A stretch of DNA of 64,000 nt. Source: Paenibacillus tuaregi (GTDB lineage: Bacteria; Bacillota; Bacilli; Paenibacillales; Paenibacillaceae). The translations under genes were made by a program, and so were the position numbers. Location: assembly GCF_900086655.1 (NCBI RefSeq), contig NZ_LT575476.1, positions 529 to 64,528 on the forward strand, given 5' to 3'. Positions 27,457 through 36,789 of the stretch are shown in pieces (the first letter of the stretch is position 1; each line of letters opens with the position of its first letter). The notes under the pieces are model-generated. The model had not been told where the DNA came from. It searched no databases and was given only the letters and a program-made list of their open reading frames with translations.

Positions 27457-28266
27457 CTACTTGATCTTGATCAACAATTCCTGGAATGTGCCATTTATAG
27501 CCACCGATTTGGGCTTAACCGAGACATAGGGATGATCCTTGATGTTGAAACGCCAAGGCTTGGCGGCATACTCCTCCGCGTAATCGATGTTAATGCGGGG
27601 AGACTCCACGATCTCGAAGTCCTGTGTGTGGGTTCCGGCCTCTAGCCAAAGTGGCTCGCCGGGAATCCGCATGCTGAGCCCGTTCAGACTCCGGTCGATG
27701 CGTAAAGCACGACAGAGCTTGCCAGGGCCGTTGCTCAGGTCTGCTGCCTTGCGCGAGTTGATCTGTCTGTATTTCCTCATCAGTAATTGATCCAGCTCGG
27801 TCAGCGGCTCTACCGCACGAATCAGCACGGCCTGAGGGTCACCCTGTTTACCAGTCACCACGTTCAGACAGCTGTACATTCCGTAGATCAGATAGACGTA
27901 AGCACAGCCTCCGGGTTCGAACATGATGGACGTTCTAGCGGTGCTGCGCCCACCAAACGCATGACTTCCCTTGTCTTCAACACCGCCGTAGGCTTCCGTC
28001 TCGATGATCCGGCAGCGGATTTCCCCATCCTCTGTCTTGCGGACAAGCGTATGCCCAAGCAGACGAGGAGCCGCTTCGAGGGCGGTAAGCCGGTAGAGGG
28101 AGTCGGGTAGCAGCGGGTAAAGCCCCGCTGTCTCTGAGTTGTATGGTTGGCTTGGTACGGGTGGTGTCTTATCAGATACTGGTGCTGTCGTATCAAATGG
28201 TTGTTCAAATGACGGATCAGGTGACTTGTCCGCCCGCCCGGTTTTATCTGTATGGTTGGTGCTCAT
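27457..28266 (-). CDS. DNA-3-methyladenine glycosylase (AAG/MPG family)
   Basis: Removes alkylated purines from DNA to start base excision repair. The family core is clear: LAPRLLGHTLVRK-like start, ETEAYGGVEDKGSHAFGGRT-like active-site region with the catalytic Glu, YVYLIYGMYSCLNVV, and VLIRAVEPL. The product has 269 residues. The first 55 (rich in Thr, Asp, Pro, Ser) are an unusual, probably disordered extension not found in typical members. The ATG follows AAGGAGG at about 12 bases. It is likely monocistronic. Confidence 0.9.
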   Translation of the reverse strand: MSTNHTDKTGRADKSPDPSFEQPFDTTAPVSDKTPPVPSQPYNSETAGLYPLLPDSLYRLTALEAAPRLLGHTLVRKTEDGEIRCRIIETEAYGGVEDKGSHAFGGRSTARTSIMFEPGGCAYVYLIYGMYSCLNVVTGKQGDPQAVLIRAVEPLTELDQLLMRKYRQINSRKAADLSNGPGKLCRALRIDRSLNGLSMRIPGEPLWLEAGTHTQDFEIVESPRINIDYAEEYAAKPWRFNIKDHPYVSVKPKSVAINGTFQELLIKIK

Positions 28267-28357
28267 GCGTGGAATGCCTCCTTCAGGGTCCGGTCATTTT
28301 TGTGTATTATCCCTATGTTATATAACCAGCTTCCAAGAGGCAATATCTGTATCTTGC

Positions 28358-30421
28358 TTATTTATTCATCCACCAACGCTTCAAATCTCCCCACCAGGAA
28401 CGGCCCTTAGACTCTTTCCCTTCATTCGGTTCAGGTACAGGCGCTCCCTTACCTCCATGTACGCTGCAGTACTCTGTTGGTTCTGTCCCTTTGATAAACA
28501 TTTCAAGCCGCTGGTTCTCTGCACATTCATTCGTCGCCAGCTTGCCTGACTGCGGGTCAACATAGACGCTCACTACCCCATCGGGAATGGGAAAAATCTT
28601 CGGCGGCACGTTCTCCAGCGCCTTCTCCGTGAACTGTGCGAAGATTGGCGCGGCTTTGCGCGATTCTGCCGTTGCCAGCGCTTTGCCTTTGTCGTAGCCG
28701 ACCCAGACTGCCGTCGACAGCTCGGGAGTGAAGCCGACGAGCCAGGCATCGGTGTGAGTGGTGCCGGTCTTGCCAGCGACCGGGCGCTTCATCACCGCCG
28801 ATACGCGGTTGCCCGTACCACCCGTCTCGAACACACTCTCCATAAGGTGGGTCATGACATAGGCGGCGGCGGGCTCCACGATCTGTTCCTGGACTGGCGA
28901 CTTATACTCGTAGAGAACGTCGCCGGTGCTGTCGATGATTTTGGTGATAGCGGTCGGTTGGACGCTTCTGCCCTGGTTGCTGATGACCGCGAATGCGGAT
29001 GCCATCTCAAAAGGGCTCACCGGCGAGGTTCCGAGCGCGAGCGAGGGCACCGGCTCCATCGGGCTGTCGATCCCCATGCGGCGGGCCATGTCGATGACGG
29101 GTTTGGCCCCTACGGTCAACAGGGTATTGACCGCATAAATGTTGTCGGACGCAGCGATAGCCTGGCGCATGTCAATCTCGCCGAGATATTTTTCCCCGAA
29201 ATTGCGCGGGCTGTAGGTCTTGCGGTTCCCGTCGTAGTGGAACATCGTCGGCTGGCTGTTGAACATGCTGGCTTCGGTCATTTTGCGGGAAGAGAGGGCA
29301 GTCAGGTACATAATCGGCTTGAAGGAAGAGCCGGGCTGACGCGTCTTGGCCAGGACGTGATTATACTGATTCTTCGCATAATTCGCACCTCCCACAAAAG
29401 CCTTGATGTATCCGTTCCGCGGGTCCACTGAGATCAGGGCCGCCTGCAGGTCGGGGCTTCCGCTCGTCTCACTCTTCACGGCGTCTTCAGCTGCCTTTTG
29501 TGCCTGCATGTCCAAGGTGGAGTAGATCGTCAGCCCGCCGTGCTCCAGCAGGCTCTCGCTAATCCCCAGCTGATTCACCACGATGCTGCGTACATAATCG
29601 CGGAAATAGGGAGCCTCATCTCCGGTAGTCCGCTGGGAAGGGGGCTTGAAATCGAGCAGCTGGGCATAAGCACTGTCGGCCTCTCTCTGGGAAATCGCCC
29701 CGGTCTCAACCATCGTCTTCAGAACAATTCGCTGCCGGTCCTTGGCATTCTTCATGGAGTTGTACGGCGAGTAGTACGTCGGGCCCTTCGGAATTCCCGC
29801 GAGCATCGCGCCTTCGCCCAAGGTTAAAGCTCTTGCCGGTTTGCCGAAATACATCTGGGACGCGGCTTCAACGCCGTAAGCTCCCCGTCCATAATAGACC
29901 TCATTGAGGTACATTTGCAGGATCTCGTCCTTGCTGTATTTCATTTCGAGCTGGGCGGTGTACATCGCCTCCTTGGCTTTGCGGGTCCAGGTGCGCTCGT
30001 GGGATAAATACAGGTTCCGCGCAAGCTGCTGGGTCAGCGTGCTGGCTCCCTGCACGGTATCCAGATGCTCAATGTTTACCAGTACGGCACGGGCCATACC
30101 TTTGATATCAAAACCGAGGTGATGGTAAAAGTTGCGGTCCTCTACGGCCAGCGTGGCTTGGATAAGATAGGGGGAAATCTGATCCAGCTTCACGCCAATC
30201 CGGTTCCGGGCGCCGGAGGAGAAGGCGGCAATAGTCTTCCCGCTGGCATCGACCAGGCGGGAGTTTCGATCTGAATCAGCCGTTGGCAGTGGTGTATTAG
30301 CGAGATAGATCAGCGTGCCTATAATCGTACAGATGCCTAGTAGGGCGGTGGTCAGGAATATTTTGAAGAACAACCTCCAGCCCCGGCGGGACGGGCGGCT
30401 GCTCCGTGTGAGCTGCTCCAT
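28358..30421 (-). CDS. pbpG: Class A penicillin-binding protein (PBP2d-like)
   Basis: 687 residues. An N-terminal membrane anchor (about 17-40) is followed by a GT51 glycosyltransferase domain (EDRNFYHHLGFD, GASTLTQQLARNLYLS) that polymerises lipid II. The transpeptidase domain has the active-site Ser in GSSFKP, then ASDN and KTGTT. The product is close in length to Bacillus PBP2c/2d, which act in spore peptidoglycan synthesis. I assign pbpG from the ywhD-pbpG-speE neighbourhood known in Bacillus; other class A PBPs are possible. AAGGAGG precedes the ATG by 10 bases. Confidence 0.9.
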   Translation of the reverse strand: MEQLTRSSRPSRRGWRLFFKIFLTTALLGICTIIGTLIYLANTPLPTADSDRNSRLVDASGKTIAAFSSGARNRIGVKLDQISPYLIQATLAVEDRNFYHHLGFDIKGMARAVLVNIEHLDTVQGASTLTQQLARNLYLSHERTWTRKAKEAMYTAQLEMKYSKDEILQMYLNEVYYGRGAYGVEAASQMYFGKPARALTLGEGAMLAGIPKGPTYYSPYNSMKNAKDRQRIVLKTMVETGAISQREADSAYAQLLDFKPPSQRTTGDEAPYFRDYVRSIVVNQLGISESLLEHGGLTIYSTLDMQAQKAAEDAVKSETSGSPDLQAALISVDPRNGYIKAFVGGANYAKNQYNHVLAKTRQPGSSFKPIMYLTALSSRKMTEASMFNSQPTMFHYDGNRKTYSPRNFGEKYLGEIDMRQAIAASDNIYAVNTLLTVGAKPVIDMARRMGIDSPMEPVPSLALGTSPVSPFEMASAFAVISNQGRSVQPTAITKIIDSTGDVLYEYKSPVQEQIVEPAAAYVMTHLMESVFETGGTGNRVSAVMKRPVAGKTGTTHTDAWLVGFTPELSTAVWVGYDKGKALATAESRKAAPIFAQFTEKALENVPPKIFPIPDGVVSVYVDPQSGKLATNECAENQRLEMFIKGTEPTEYCSVHGGKGAPVPEPNEGKESKGRSWWGDLKRWWMNK

Positions 30422-30707
30422 GATGTGGTGCCTCCTTCATTCTTGGTGCGGTTGAGTATGTCTATTGTGGCTAATGACTGGTGACGGGATAAGCACAGCG
30501 ATCTGGTATGGCCATGTGAGTCAGGATTCAAAATCAGCAGGTACTCGGATTAGGAATTATGGCTATTTTCCAGTATGGGAAAGTTTAGGTGAGTTATTCA
30601 TTTGGGGTTTTATGTACAGATAGTGGGAGGTTTTTTTTTCGCGGATATAGAAATTAGGAATTAGGAGATTTAGGATTAACGCTAGACGATGTTGAGGAGC
30701 TGGAAAT
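30422..30707. other. Gene-free gap upstream of pbpG
   Basis: This gap lies between divergent pbpG and the first accessory gene. It is AT-rich near 30590-30680 and presumably holds both promoters, but I could not define either. It is the left edge of the accessory block. Confidence 0.4.
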
Positions 30708-31055
30708 ATGAGTGAACGGCTGACGAAAGCCAAAATGAGGATCATAAGGTATGCCAAGTGGGTACTCGATTATTGGTATTTGCTGCTCATCCCCTATATT
30801 GCGACGGGGTATGGTTTATATTACTGGATGAATAACTACATCGAAGTTATCGTGTGGATATCGGGACCGGATGCCAGCGGGGGCTGGAAGTATTTCATGT
30901 TATCTTTTCTGTTCATGCCTGTGTTTTTTTTGGCGTTGGGATATTGGATGTCGCTTCCATTGGCCTTTCTCATTATGTTTGTGGCTTGGAACATTGCCGG
31001 AAGAAGGTCAGGAAGCCAGACCATGAGAGGTTATTTAGAGAAGTTATCACGATAA
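30708..31055 (+). CDS. Small membrane protein, unknown
   Basis: 115 residues with three hydrophobic helices (about 22-40, 62-80 and 82-98) rich in Trp and Tyr, a basic N terminus and a basic C-terminal tail. GAGGAG lies before ATG 30708. I recognise no family. It is the first gene of the accessory block, reading away from pbpG. Confidence 0.7.
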   Translation: MSERLTKAKMRIIRYAKWVLDYWYLLLIPYIATGYGLYYWMNNYIEVIVWISGPDASGGWKYFMLSFLFMPVFFLALGYWMSLPLAFLIMFVAWNIAGRRSGSQTMRGYLEKLSR

Positions 31056-31078
31056 AGTAACAGTGAGTTGAATAGGAG

Positions 31079-31236
31079 GTGCTTGGCACGAATCCGGCAG
31101 AGTATTTGAGTAAAGAACAGTTGAAGAGGTACACCGAGGTTGGGGAAGAATATGTGGGGATGAGCAGTAAGGCTTTTCAGACGAGCTTGGATCCGTAATT
31201 AAGGAGATGGCTCGGGAGCATTTGAGCAAAGATTAG
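31079..31236 (+). pseudogene. Broken small gene with frameshift
   Basis: A frame from GTG 31079 (next to AGGAGG) reads NPAEYLSKEQLKRYTEVGEE and stops at 31196-31198. A second frame continues as LGSVIKEMAREHLSKD to a TAG at 31234-31236. The two halves have the same amphipathic, Lys/Glu-rich character, so one indel near 31180 would join them into a protein of about 50 residues. The family is unknown. Confidence 0.4.
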
Positions 31237-31311
31237 GGGTTAGGACTTATTTAGATCTTTAGATTGGGGAATTGCACTGAATAGTTAGCTAGATAAGATA
31301 GGACCACAAGG

Positions 31312-31352
31312 TTGGAGGCAGATTCTCGGAGGAGGGCTGTCTCTTTTTTTAA
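31312..31352 (+). terminator. Terminator in the gap before the DUF2500 gene
   Basis: GGAGGCAG pairs imperfectly with CTGTCTC and is followed by TTTTTTT. The rest of 31237-31599 holds no gene that I can support. Confidence 0.6.
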
Positions 31353-31599
31353 TTGATTTAGGCTTGCTTGACCAGCGGTCGTGGGGGAGAAGAGAATAAT
31401 TTGTGTAAATATGGGGGTTAAGAAAGGCATATGAGGGTTGCTAATGATAGAACTATATAATTAGGGCTGTCACACCCTAACTTCCAATTGTATAATAATG
31501 GAATGAGGCTGGATGATAGTTGCCCGATGTTAAAAATGAGCTATCACAATAAGGGGCCAAGGAAAAGAATTCTCGGATTCAAGCCCAAAAGGAGAGGTT

Positions 31600-31998
31600 A
31601 TGAACGGTTTTGGTGAAATGGGCTTTTTTGATTTCATGAGTGAGGTGCCTTTATTCTTCAAGTTATTTTTAGGGACTATATTTATATTAGTGATTGGTGG
31701 ATTCTTGACGGTCATCATTAAGGGAATAAGCACCTGGACTTCAAACAATCAGGCAGAGTTGCTGACAAGGCAGTGTAAAATTGTAGATAAGAGGACCAAG
31801 GTGTGGGGAGGGTCTGGTGATTCAAGCACTAACACCAGTTACTTTATAACGTTCGAATTCGAGGATCACACCCGGAAAGAGCTGCAGGTTAAGTCAAGCG
31901 ACTATGGAATCCTGGTGGTTGGCGACACGGGGGAATTGACTTTTCAGGGGAGCAGATTTAAGGGATTTACGAGAGTGGGTGCTGGGGGAGATTGGTGA
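31600..31998 (+). CDS. DUF2500 family protein
   Basis: 132 residues: one N-terminal membrane helix (about 18-42) and a beta-rich domain with TSYFITFEFEDHTRKELQVKSSDYGILVVGDTGELTFQGSRFKGF. This is the pattern of DUF2500 proteins, whose function is not known. AAAAGGAGAGG precedes ATG 31600. It is a single gene. Confidence 0.8.
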   Translation: MNGFGEMGFFDFMSEVPLFFKLFLGTIFILVIGGFLTVIIKGISTWTSNNQAELLTRQCKIVDKRTKVWGGSGDSSTNTSYFITFEFEDHTRKELQVKSSDYGILVVGDTGELTFQGSRFKGFTRVGAGGDW

Positions 31999-32093
31999 TC
32001 GGAGCAACCCACTATACCCACATTATGGAATCTGTTGTAGAATGATGTGGAAATGTATCGATCCTAAAGTATAGGGAGGTATAGGGAAGATTT

Positions 32094-32261
32094 ATGAGAA
32101 AAGTTGCTATGATTGTCATTTCGCTTGCCTTACTAGTAGGAACTTCATCTGCTGCTTACGCTCATTCTGGAAGAACGGATAAAAATGGCGGGCATAAATG
32201 CTCTGCAAAATCCAAGCAAAAAGGGCTGTGCACAGGCTATCACTATCATAAGAAAAAATGA
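32094..32261 (+). CDS. Small secreted YHYH-motif protein
   Basis: 55 residues, too short for a usual ORF cutoff. A clear signal peptide (KVAMIVISLALLVGTSSAAYA) is followed by a short mature part, HSGRTDKNGGHKCS...GYHYHKKK. The HSGRTDxxGGHxC and YHYH motifs occur in a known group of small secreted proteins with possible metal or nuclease links; the function is not known. AGGGAAG lies about seven bases before ATG 32094. It is followed by a good terminator. Confidence 0.8.
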   Translation: MRKVAMIVISLALLVGTSSAAYAHSGRTDKNGGHKCSAKSKQKGLCTGYHYHKKK

Positions 32262-32313
32262 CGGTAGGTTGGACAGATATATACCGTCTAGGAATTATGA
32301 ACATACTTATATG

Positions 32314-32350
32314 GCCCATCTGAAAGAAATGTTTCAGGAGGGCTTTTTTT
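32314..32350 (+). terminator. Terminator of the YHYH gene
   Basis: GCCC/GGGC with an inner CTGAAA/TTTCAG stem, followed by seven T. Confidence 0.8.
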
Positions 32351-32397
32351 ATCTAGTCATAAGTGTAATATAACTCTCATTAATGGAGATGTTTCTA

Positions 32398-32847
32398 ATG
32401 CTGATATTAGAACGAGCAATAAAAGATGATGCACAAAGGCTTGCTGAGATACAAAAGGCCAGCTTTGATGAAGAGTCAAAACATTTCAATAATAACGAAA
32501 TAGGTGGCCCATCAGGTTATGATTCGCCAAGCTGGCAAGAAGAGATGATGCAAAATTGTGAGTATTTTAAGGTGCTCCTTGATGGGGAAATAATAGGGGG
32601 AGTTTTGATATTAATAGAAAGTAGTGAAGCACATAATCTTGGTCGGATTTTTATTGATCCGAACTTTCAGAATCAAGGACTTGGGATGAGAGTAATTGAA
32701 GAAATTGAAGGAATCTATTCAGGTTGTAACAAATGGTGGCTTGACACACCTAGCTGGAGTGTGAAAAATCACCATTTCTATACAAAGTGCGGATATTCTA
32801 AGGTTGGTGAGGAAGGAGGGCTGTATATTTTTGAGAAGACGATTTAG
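32398..32847 (+). CDS. GNAT family N-acetyltransferase
   Basis: 149 residues. GNAT motif A is seen in IFIDPNFQNQGLGMRVIEEIE and motif B in SVKNHHFYTKCGYSKVGEEG. The substrate is unknown. ATG 32398 is nine bases after GGAG; an earlier in-frame ATG at 32383 lies before that site. It is the first of the GNAT genes in the accessory block. Confidence 0.88.
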   Translation: MLILERAIKDDAQRLAEIQKASFDEESKHFNNNEIGGPSGYDSPSWQEEMMQNCEYFKVLLDGEIIGGVLILIESSEAHNLGRIFIDPNFQNQGLGMRVIEEIEGIYSGCNKWWLDTPSWSVKNHHFYTKCGYSKVGEEGGLYIFEKTI

Positions 32848-32900
32848 ACATGCGGGAATCGTCTTCCCCCGAAGATATCAAATGAAAGGTGAGGAAATCT

Positions 32901-33212
32901 ATGAAACATATTAGAGTTATCTTCTCTTTAATATCAATCTTTCTAGGTATCATTATTATTACCGTTTCAAAAATAGTAGAAGAGTTTGCAGTTCAACTTG
33001 GGCGGGCTGCATTCCAAGCAGCGGCTGCCGGATTATATAGTCCACAGGACTATGAGATGAACTTATCACTCAATTACTGGTTAGGTTCATTATGTATAAT
33101 TGGCGGTTTTATTTTTCTATTCGGAGATTTGATAAGCAAATATATGCGTGATGTTCGAAATGCTGCTCAAGAATTTAACAACGAACACAATGGAAGTAAT
33201 CCTAATAAGTAG
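32901..33212 (+). CDS. Small membrane protein, unknown
   Basis: 103 residues with two hydrophobic helices (about 5-27 and 55-75) and a charged tail (RDVRNAAQEFNNEHNGSNPNK). ATG 32901 follows GAGG at about six bases, and the frame is open a little further upstream. No family recognised. It is close behind the GNAT gene and may share its transcript. Confidence 0.7.
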   Translation: MKHIRVIFSLISIFLGIIIITVSKIVEEFAVQLGRAAFQAAAAGLYSPQDYEMNLSLNYWLGSLCIIGGFIFLFGDLISKYMRDVRNAAQEFNNEHNGSNPNK

Positions 33213-33311
33213 TGAGTAAAAAAATCAAATTTCATGAACGCCGGGGCCATATGTCCTCAGGCTCATGAGCCCAAGAATGGGAAACTTAACCGCCTAAAGA
33301 GGAGGGGGAAA

Positions 33312-33761
33312 ATGTACTCTCACCGAAGTCTTGACCATAAAGATTTAGAAACCATCTGTTCTTTTCCGCAAACCGAAGAGGAATTAAGCTACGTAAGCCC
33401 TAAGTTTGTTTATCCATTAACTCCAGACCAAATATTAAATTTATTAGAGGGTCGGTTCGAACCTACGGTTATTCTAGATAATCGGACGAATGAAGTCGTC
33501 GCTTATGCAAATATATATGGTTATGATGCGGAGGAAGGCTGCGGTTGGCTTGGTAATGTAATCGTGTCGCCTAAGTACAGGGGGCAAGGGGCAGCACGAT
33601 ATTTACTAGATGTAATGCTTGATAAAGCTAAAAACAATTTAGGATGCAAAATGATGCAGTTAGCCTGCCATAACACGAATTCAAGAGGGTTAGCATTCTA
33701 CACTAAGTATGGGTTTAAACCTTTTGATATCGAGATACCGGGAGCTGATGCAAAGCATTAA
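33312..33761 (+). CDS. GNAT family N-acetyltransferase
   Basis: 149 residues with motif A in GNVIVSPKYRGQGAARYLLD and motif B in NTNSRGLAFYTKYGFKPFD. ATG 33312 is directly preceded by GAGGAGGGGG; the upstream open frame from 33234 is not needed. The substrate is unknown. It is an independent short unit. Confidence 0.87.
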   Translation: MYSHRSLDHKDLETICSFPQTEEELSYVSPKFVYPLTPDQILNLLEGRFEPTVILDNRTNEVVAYANIYGYDAEEGCGWLGNVIVSPKYRGQGAARYLLDVMLDKAKNNLGCKMMQLACHNTNSRGLAFYTKYGFKPFDIEIPGADAKH

Positions 33762-34199
33762 TAGCCATATACATGCGTAAAGAACTTATTTGAATGGCGA
33801 AAGCGGCTTGGACATAAAGGTGAAGTGGATGATGAGCCACCTGGAAGTACGGGCAGGATTACAAGATTACGTTCGTAGTATTTTGAGGAAATATGTTATA
33901 GATGGCGAGAAGCATGAAAAGAGGAATTAGGAACTTTAGGGTCATTGTTTCCGTGTTCTTTTGTTGCTCTAGTGATTTGTATGCTACCCCGTTAGGAGAG
34001 AATATTAGGATAAGTATGGCAAGAACTTTAATAAGCACGAGGTTGCAAGATGAGACATGGTTATTAGTGGGGAAAGAGAAAAAGGATAAGCTAATCAAAG
34101 AGTTTTATGATCAGTACGGGATTGAATGACTGGGTTGGCGGTTGGACGGAAAGGCTTAGGAACATTTGTCCGAACTTAACCGGGAAAGGAGGTACGGTA
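33762..34199. other. Gap with gene remnants
   Basis: Two protein-like fragments are visible but neither looks complete. One (33793-33879) reads EWRKRLGHKGEVDDEPPGS and has no start. The other, 33902-34129, encodes 75 residues ending in DETWLLVGKEKKDKLIKEF, with an ATG but no ribosome binding site. I take them as decayed genes. The rest looks empty. Confidence 0.4.
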
Positions 34200-34667
34200 A
34201 TGAGAAGGGGCATTACATTTGAAATCCCAAATGATTATGGAAGTTTCCTTGGGGATATATTAAAACCCTTAGATACAGCCGGATTCGATTGGTACATTGG
34301 CGGAGAAGAGTCTTATTTAGTAGACGGGGGGAGACTAGATAACCCGCTATTCTCACGTGAGATTATAGGAATGGATGGGGGGCATCTTAAAGATATTATT
34401 GAGAACAACAAGTATTATTTAATATTTCAGGATTTAAAAGCTTTTCCTAAGGGGAAAGCAGGAGCAGAGGTGAGGACGTATAAGGAATATTTAGATAGCG
34501 CTTGTCAGCTTGCGCTTCTAGTTATTGATAGCTCTTATATTACGGTCTATTGCAAAGATGGGGGCACACTTGAAAGCTTGCATCAGAATGCAAAGGTAAG
34601 AGGGTATAGCAATCTGGATTACATAACTGATGATAACGACATGAGGACTCATTTAACGGTGTGGTAA
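34200..34667 (+). CDS. DUF2691 family protein
   Basis: 155 residues, soluble. The start (RRGITFEIPNDYGSFLGDIL), the middle (WYIGGEESYL) and the end (YITDDNDMRTHLTVW) fit the DUF2691 family of Bacillales, for which no function is known. ATG 34200 is seven bases after AAGGAGG; an open frame from 34107 is not used. It is a single gene. Confidence 0.83.
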   Translation: MRRGITFEIPNDYGSFLGDILKPLDTAGFDWYIGGEESYLVDGGRLDNPLFSREIIGMDGGHLKDIIENNKYYLIFQDLKAFPKGKAGAEVRTYKEYLDSACQLALLVIDSSYITVYCKDGGTLESLHQNAKVRGYSNLDYITDDNDMRTHLTVW

Positions 34668-34761
34668 ACAACAGGTAATGGAAGTAGCCTGCCGGATAGT
34701 ACAAAGATTTTAGTGAAGCTGAAATAGTTACTACAAATATTACATAGGAAAAAAGTGGAAT

Positions 34762-35133
34762 ATGAATAAATCAGCAGTCATTCTGAGGATTGCGATACTT
34801 ATTATTCTTACAGCATTGAGCATTATAGTAGGTATAGAAGTTTTTAATAGATTCGATGGGGGATTTTTTAGTCATCAAGCCGTACCCATAGGGTACTCGT
34901 TAGTATTTATCGTTCTACTGATTGGTATAGGAATTACGCTGGGATACATAATAGAAGGTAAATCTGTTATTACCACCCTTATATTGCTATGGCCTGTAGT
35001 GCAAATTATTATTATGGTTCTATTTCTTATACTGGGAGTATTTTTGAATGTATTAATGTGTAGCTTTATACCCTTTAATAGTATGGCCAGTGAATTTAAT
35101 TGGCGAAAGTATATCTTTAGGATTCCAAATTAA
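34762..35133 (+). CDS. Membrane protein, unknown
   Basis: 123 residues, very hydrophobic, with about three helices (residues 7-27, 42-64, 70-98) and a short C-terminal charged part. The ribosome binding site is weak (GGAAAAAAG). No family recognised. Confidence 0.6.
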   Translation: MNKSAVILRIAILIILTALSIIVGIEVFNRFDGGFFSHQAVPIGYSLVFIVLLIGIGITLGYIIEGKSVITTLILLWPVVQIIIMVLFLILGVFLNVLMCSFIPFNSMASEFNWRKYIFRIPN

Positions 35134-35151
35134 TCGTATCCTTCTCCGAAG

Positions 35152-35263
35152 AGATCGGGATGAATTGTCTAAAGTGTTGTTAGGCGTACTGATCAACGTA
35201 AGCATCATCATCTATGTCATTTATGAAATATCCAAAGACTTCCTTGCGAATCTCTATATGTAA
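35152..35263 (+). pseudogene. Remnant of a small membrane protein gene
   Basis: An open frame without a start codon or ribosome binding site reads RDELSKVLLGVLINVSIII and on to KDFLANLYM before TAA at 35261. It looks like the C-terminal end of a lost gene, possibly related to its neighbour. Weak call. Confidence 0.25.
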
Positions 35264-35364
35264 CTGCAAAAGTTTAGCTTCTGTACCTATCTAAAACTAT
35301 ATTCGAAGAGTTTCAAACGACCTTAAAGGCAGTTGAAGCGAATCAAATTCAGGAGGCCACTTGT

Positions 35365-35988
35365 ATGAGCAGAACTCAAAGGCCGCTTTTTTCTAAAAAT
35401 ATGACGATGCAGGAATTTGAAATGCACTATTGGTATAAAGAAGAATTGGTGGGCATATGCAGAGAACATGGACTTCTATCCTTTGGGACAAAAGCGGAGC
35501 TGGAGATAAGGATAAAGAACTTGTTGGCTGGTGAAGCAAGCCCCGACAGACGGTTAGTTAACACGGGCGTCAGAAAGAAAACGGAACTTAGGGAACTGTC
35601 GCTGGACACGAGACTGATTCCGGATGGTTTTAAATTCAATCAGATGGCAAGAGAGTTTTTTGCAAAGTATTACAACAAAAAGAAATTCTCTTTCACTAAA
35701 GAAATGGCAGCAGCCCTTAGGGAGGCTGAACGCTTGGGCGACATGGAAATGACAGTGGCTGATTTGATAAAAATTTATGAAGGAGAGAAGCCTCTTGCCA
35801 GCTTAGAAGAGAGAACCTATCAGTGGAACAATTTCGTTAAGGATTTTAATAAGGATGCCCGGACTAAAAAGATAAAAGACCGCATGAAAGTTGCCGCACA
35901 ATTATGGGGCAAGGTACGTGACAATCCAGGTCAAAAACGGTATTCCCCTGATTTATTAGAAGAGTACTTGAAGGATAAGCGGGAATGA
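35365..35988 (+). CDS. SAP-domain protein
   Basis: 207 residues, basic and soluble. Residues 10-55 (MTMQEFEMHYWYKEELVGICREHGLLSFGTKAELEIRI is the region) form a SAP-like helix-turn-helix, a DNA-binding motif. A helical, Lys-rich domain follows and includes FAKYYNKKKFSFTKEM. Such proteins are found in many Firmicutes genomes without known function; DNA binding is inferred. AGGAGG lies upstream of ATG 35365. It is monocistronic. Confidence 0.78.
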   Translation: MSRTQRPLFSKNMTMQEFEMHYWYKEELVGICREHGLLSFGTKAELEIRIKNLLAGEASPDRRLVNTGVRKKTELRELSLDTRLIPDGFKFNQMAREFFAKYYNKKKFSFTKEMAAALREAERLGDMEMTVADLIKIYEGEKPLASLEERTYQWNNFVKDFNKDARTKKIKDRMKVAAQLWGKVRDNPGQKRYSPDLLEEYLKDKRE

Positions 35989-36095
35989 ACCCGCTTGCCT
36001 GAAATTAGGGAGAACAACACACATCAACCTCCACGAATATACATAATAAAATACGAATACCTCCCTCCATGTTAATTAAAAAGGAGTGATTCACA

Positions 36096-36788
36096 GTGAC
36101 TGCGCATGAGCAAATTTATCAGAATCAAACCCATACTTATGAGCTAATGATTAGTAAGCAGCCCGAGCTCTCAGAGCTAATAAGGGGGATTAGGGATTAC
36201 AAGGATCTGGATATCCTAGATTTAGGGGCCGGTTCAGGCAGATTATCCAGTGTTCTTGCTAAGGATGCAAAATCACTGATATGCACAGATATTTCATCTT
36301 CTATGCTGGAGCTATTAGAAATTAATCTGGTAGAACAAGGAATTGTCCGTAATTGGACAAAGGTAGTAGCTGATCATAGGGTAATCCCCGTTGCGGATAA
36401 CTCCATTGATGTAGTGGTTTCGGGGTGGAGTATCTGTTACTTAGCAAATACGGATAACCTGGATTGGGAAGAGAATTTAAAGCTTATTATTTCAGAACTT
36501 TATCGTGTTTTGAGGCCAAATGGAACGATAATTATTTTTGAAACTATGGGTACGGGTACGGAAACCCCGAATCCTCCAGCGTTCTTGACGAACTACTACA
36601 AAGCTCTTGAGGAGGACTATGGTTTTCAGCATAAGTGGATACGCATGGATTATAAATTTAGTGATGTTGAAGAGGCGAAGAACTGCACGGAGTTCTTTTT
36701 TGGAGAAGAGCTGGCAAAGAAGATTGCAGAGAATCAGTGGTCAACTGTTCCGGAATGTGCGGGAGTTTGGTGGAAACATGTGAAATAA
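36096..36788 (+). CDS. Class I SAM-dependent methyltransferase
   Basis: 230 residues. The SAM-binding motif I, ILDLGAGSGRLSSVLA, is followed by an acidic residue in CTDIS and by the post-motif ADHRVIPVADNSIDVVVSGWS, as in the UbiE/ArsM-like methyltransferase 11 group. The substrate is unknown. The GTG start follows AAAGGAGTGA. It is a single gene. Confidence 0.87.
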   Translation: MTAHEQIYQNQTHTYELMISKQPELSELIRGIRDYKDLDILDLGAGSGRLSSVLAKDAKSLICTDISSSMLELLEINLVEQGIVRNWTKVVADHRVIPVADNSIDVVVSGWSICYLANTDNLDWEENLKLIISELYRVLRPNGTIIIFETMGTGTETPNPPAFLTNYYKALEEDYGFQHKWIRMDYKFSDVEEAKNCTEFFFGEELAKKIAENQWSTVPECAGVWWKHVK

Positions 36789-36789
36789 G

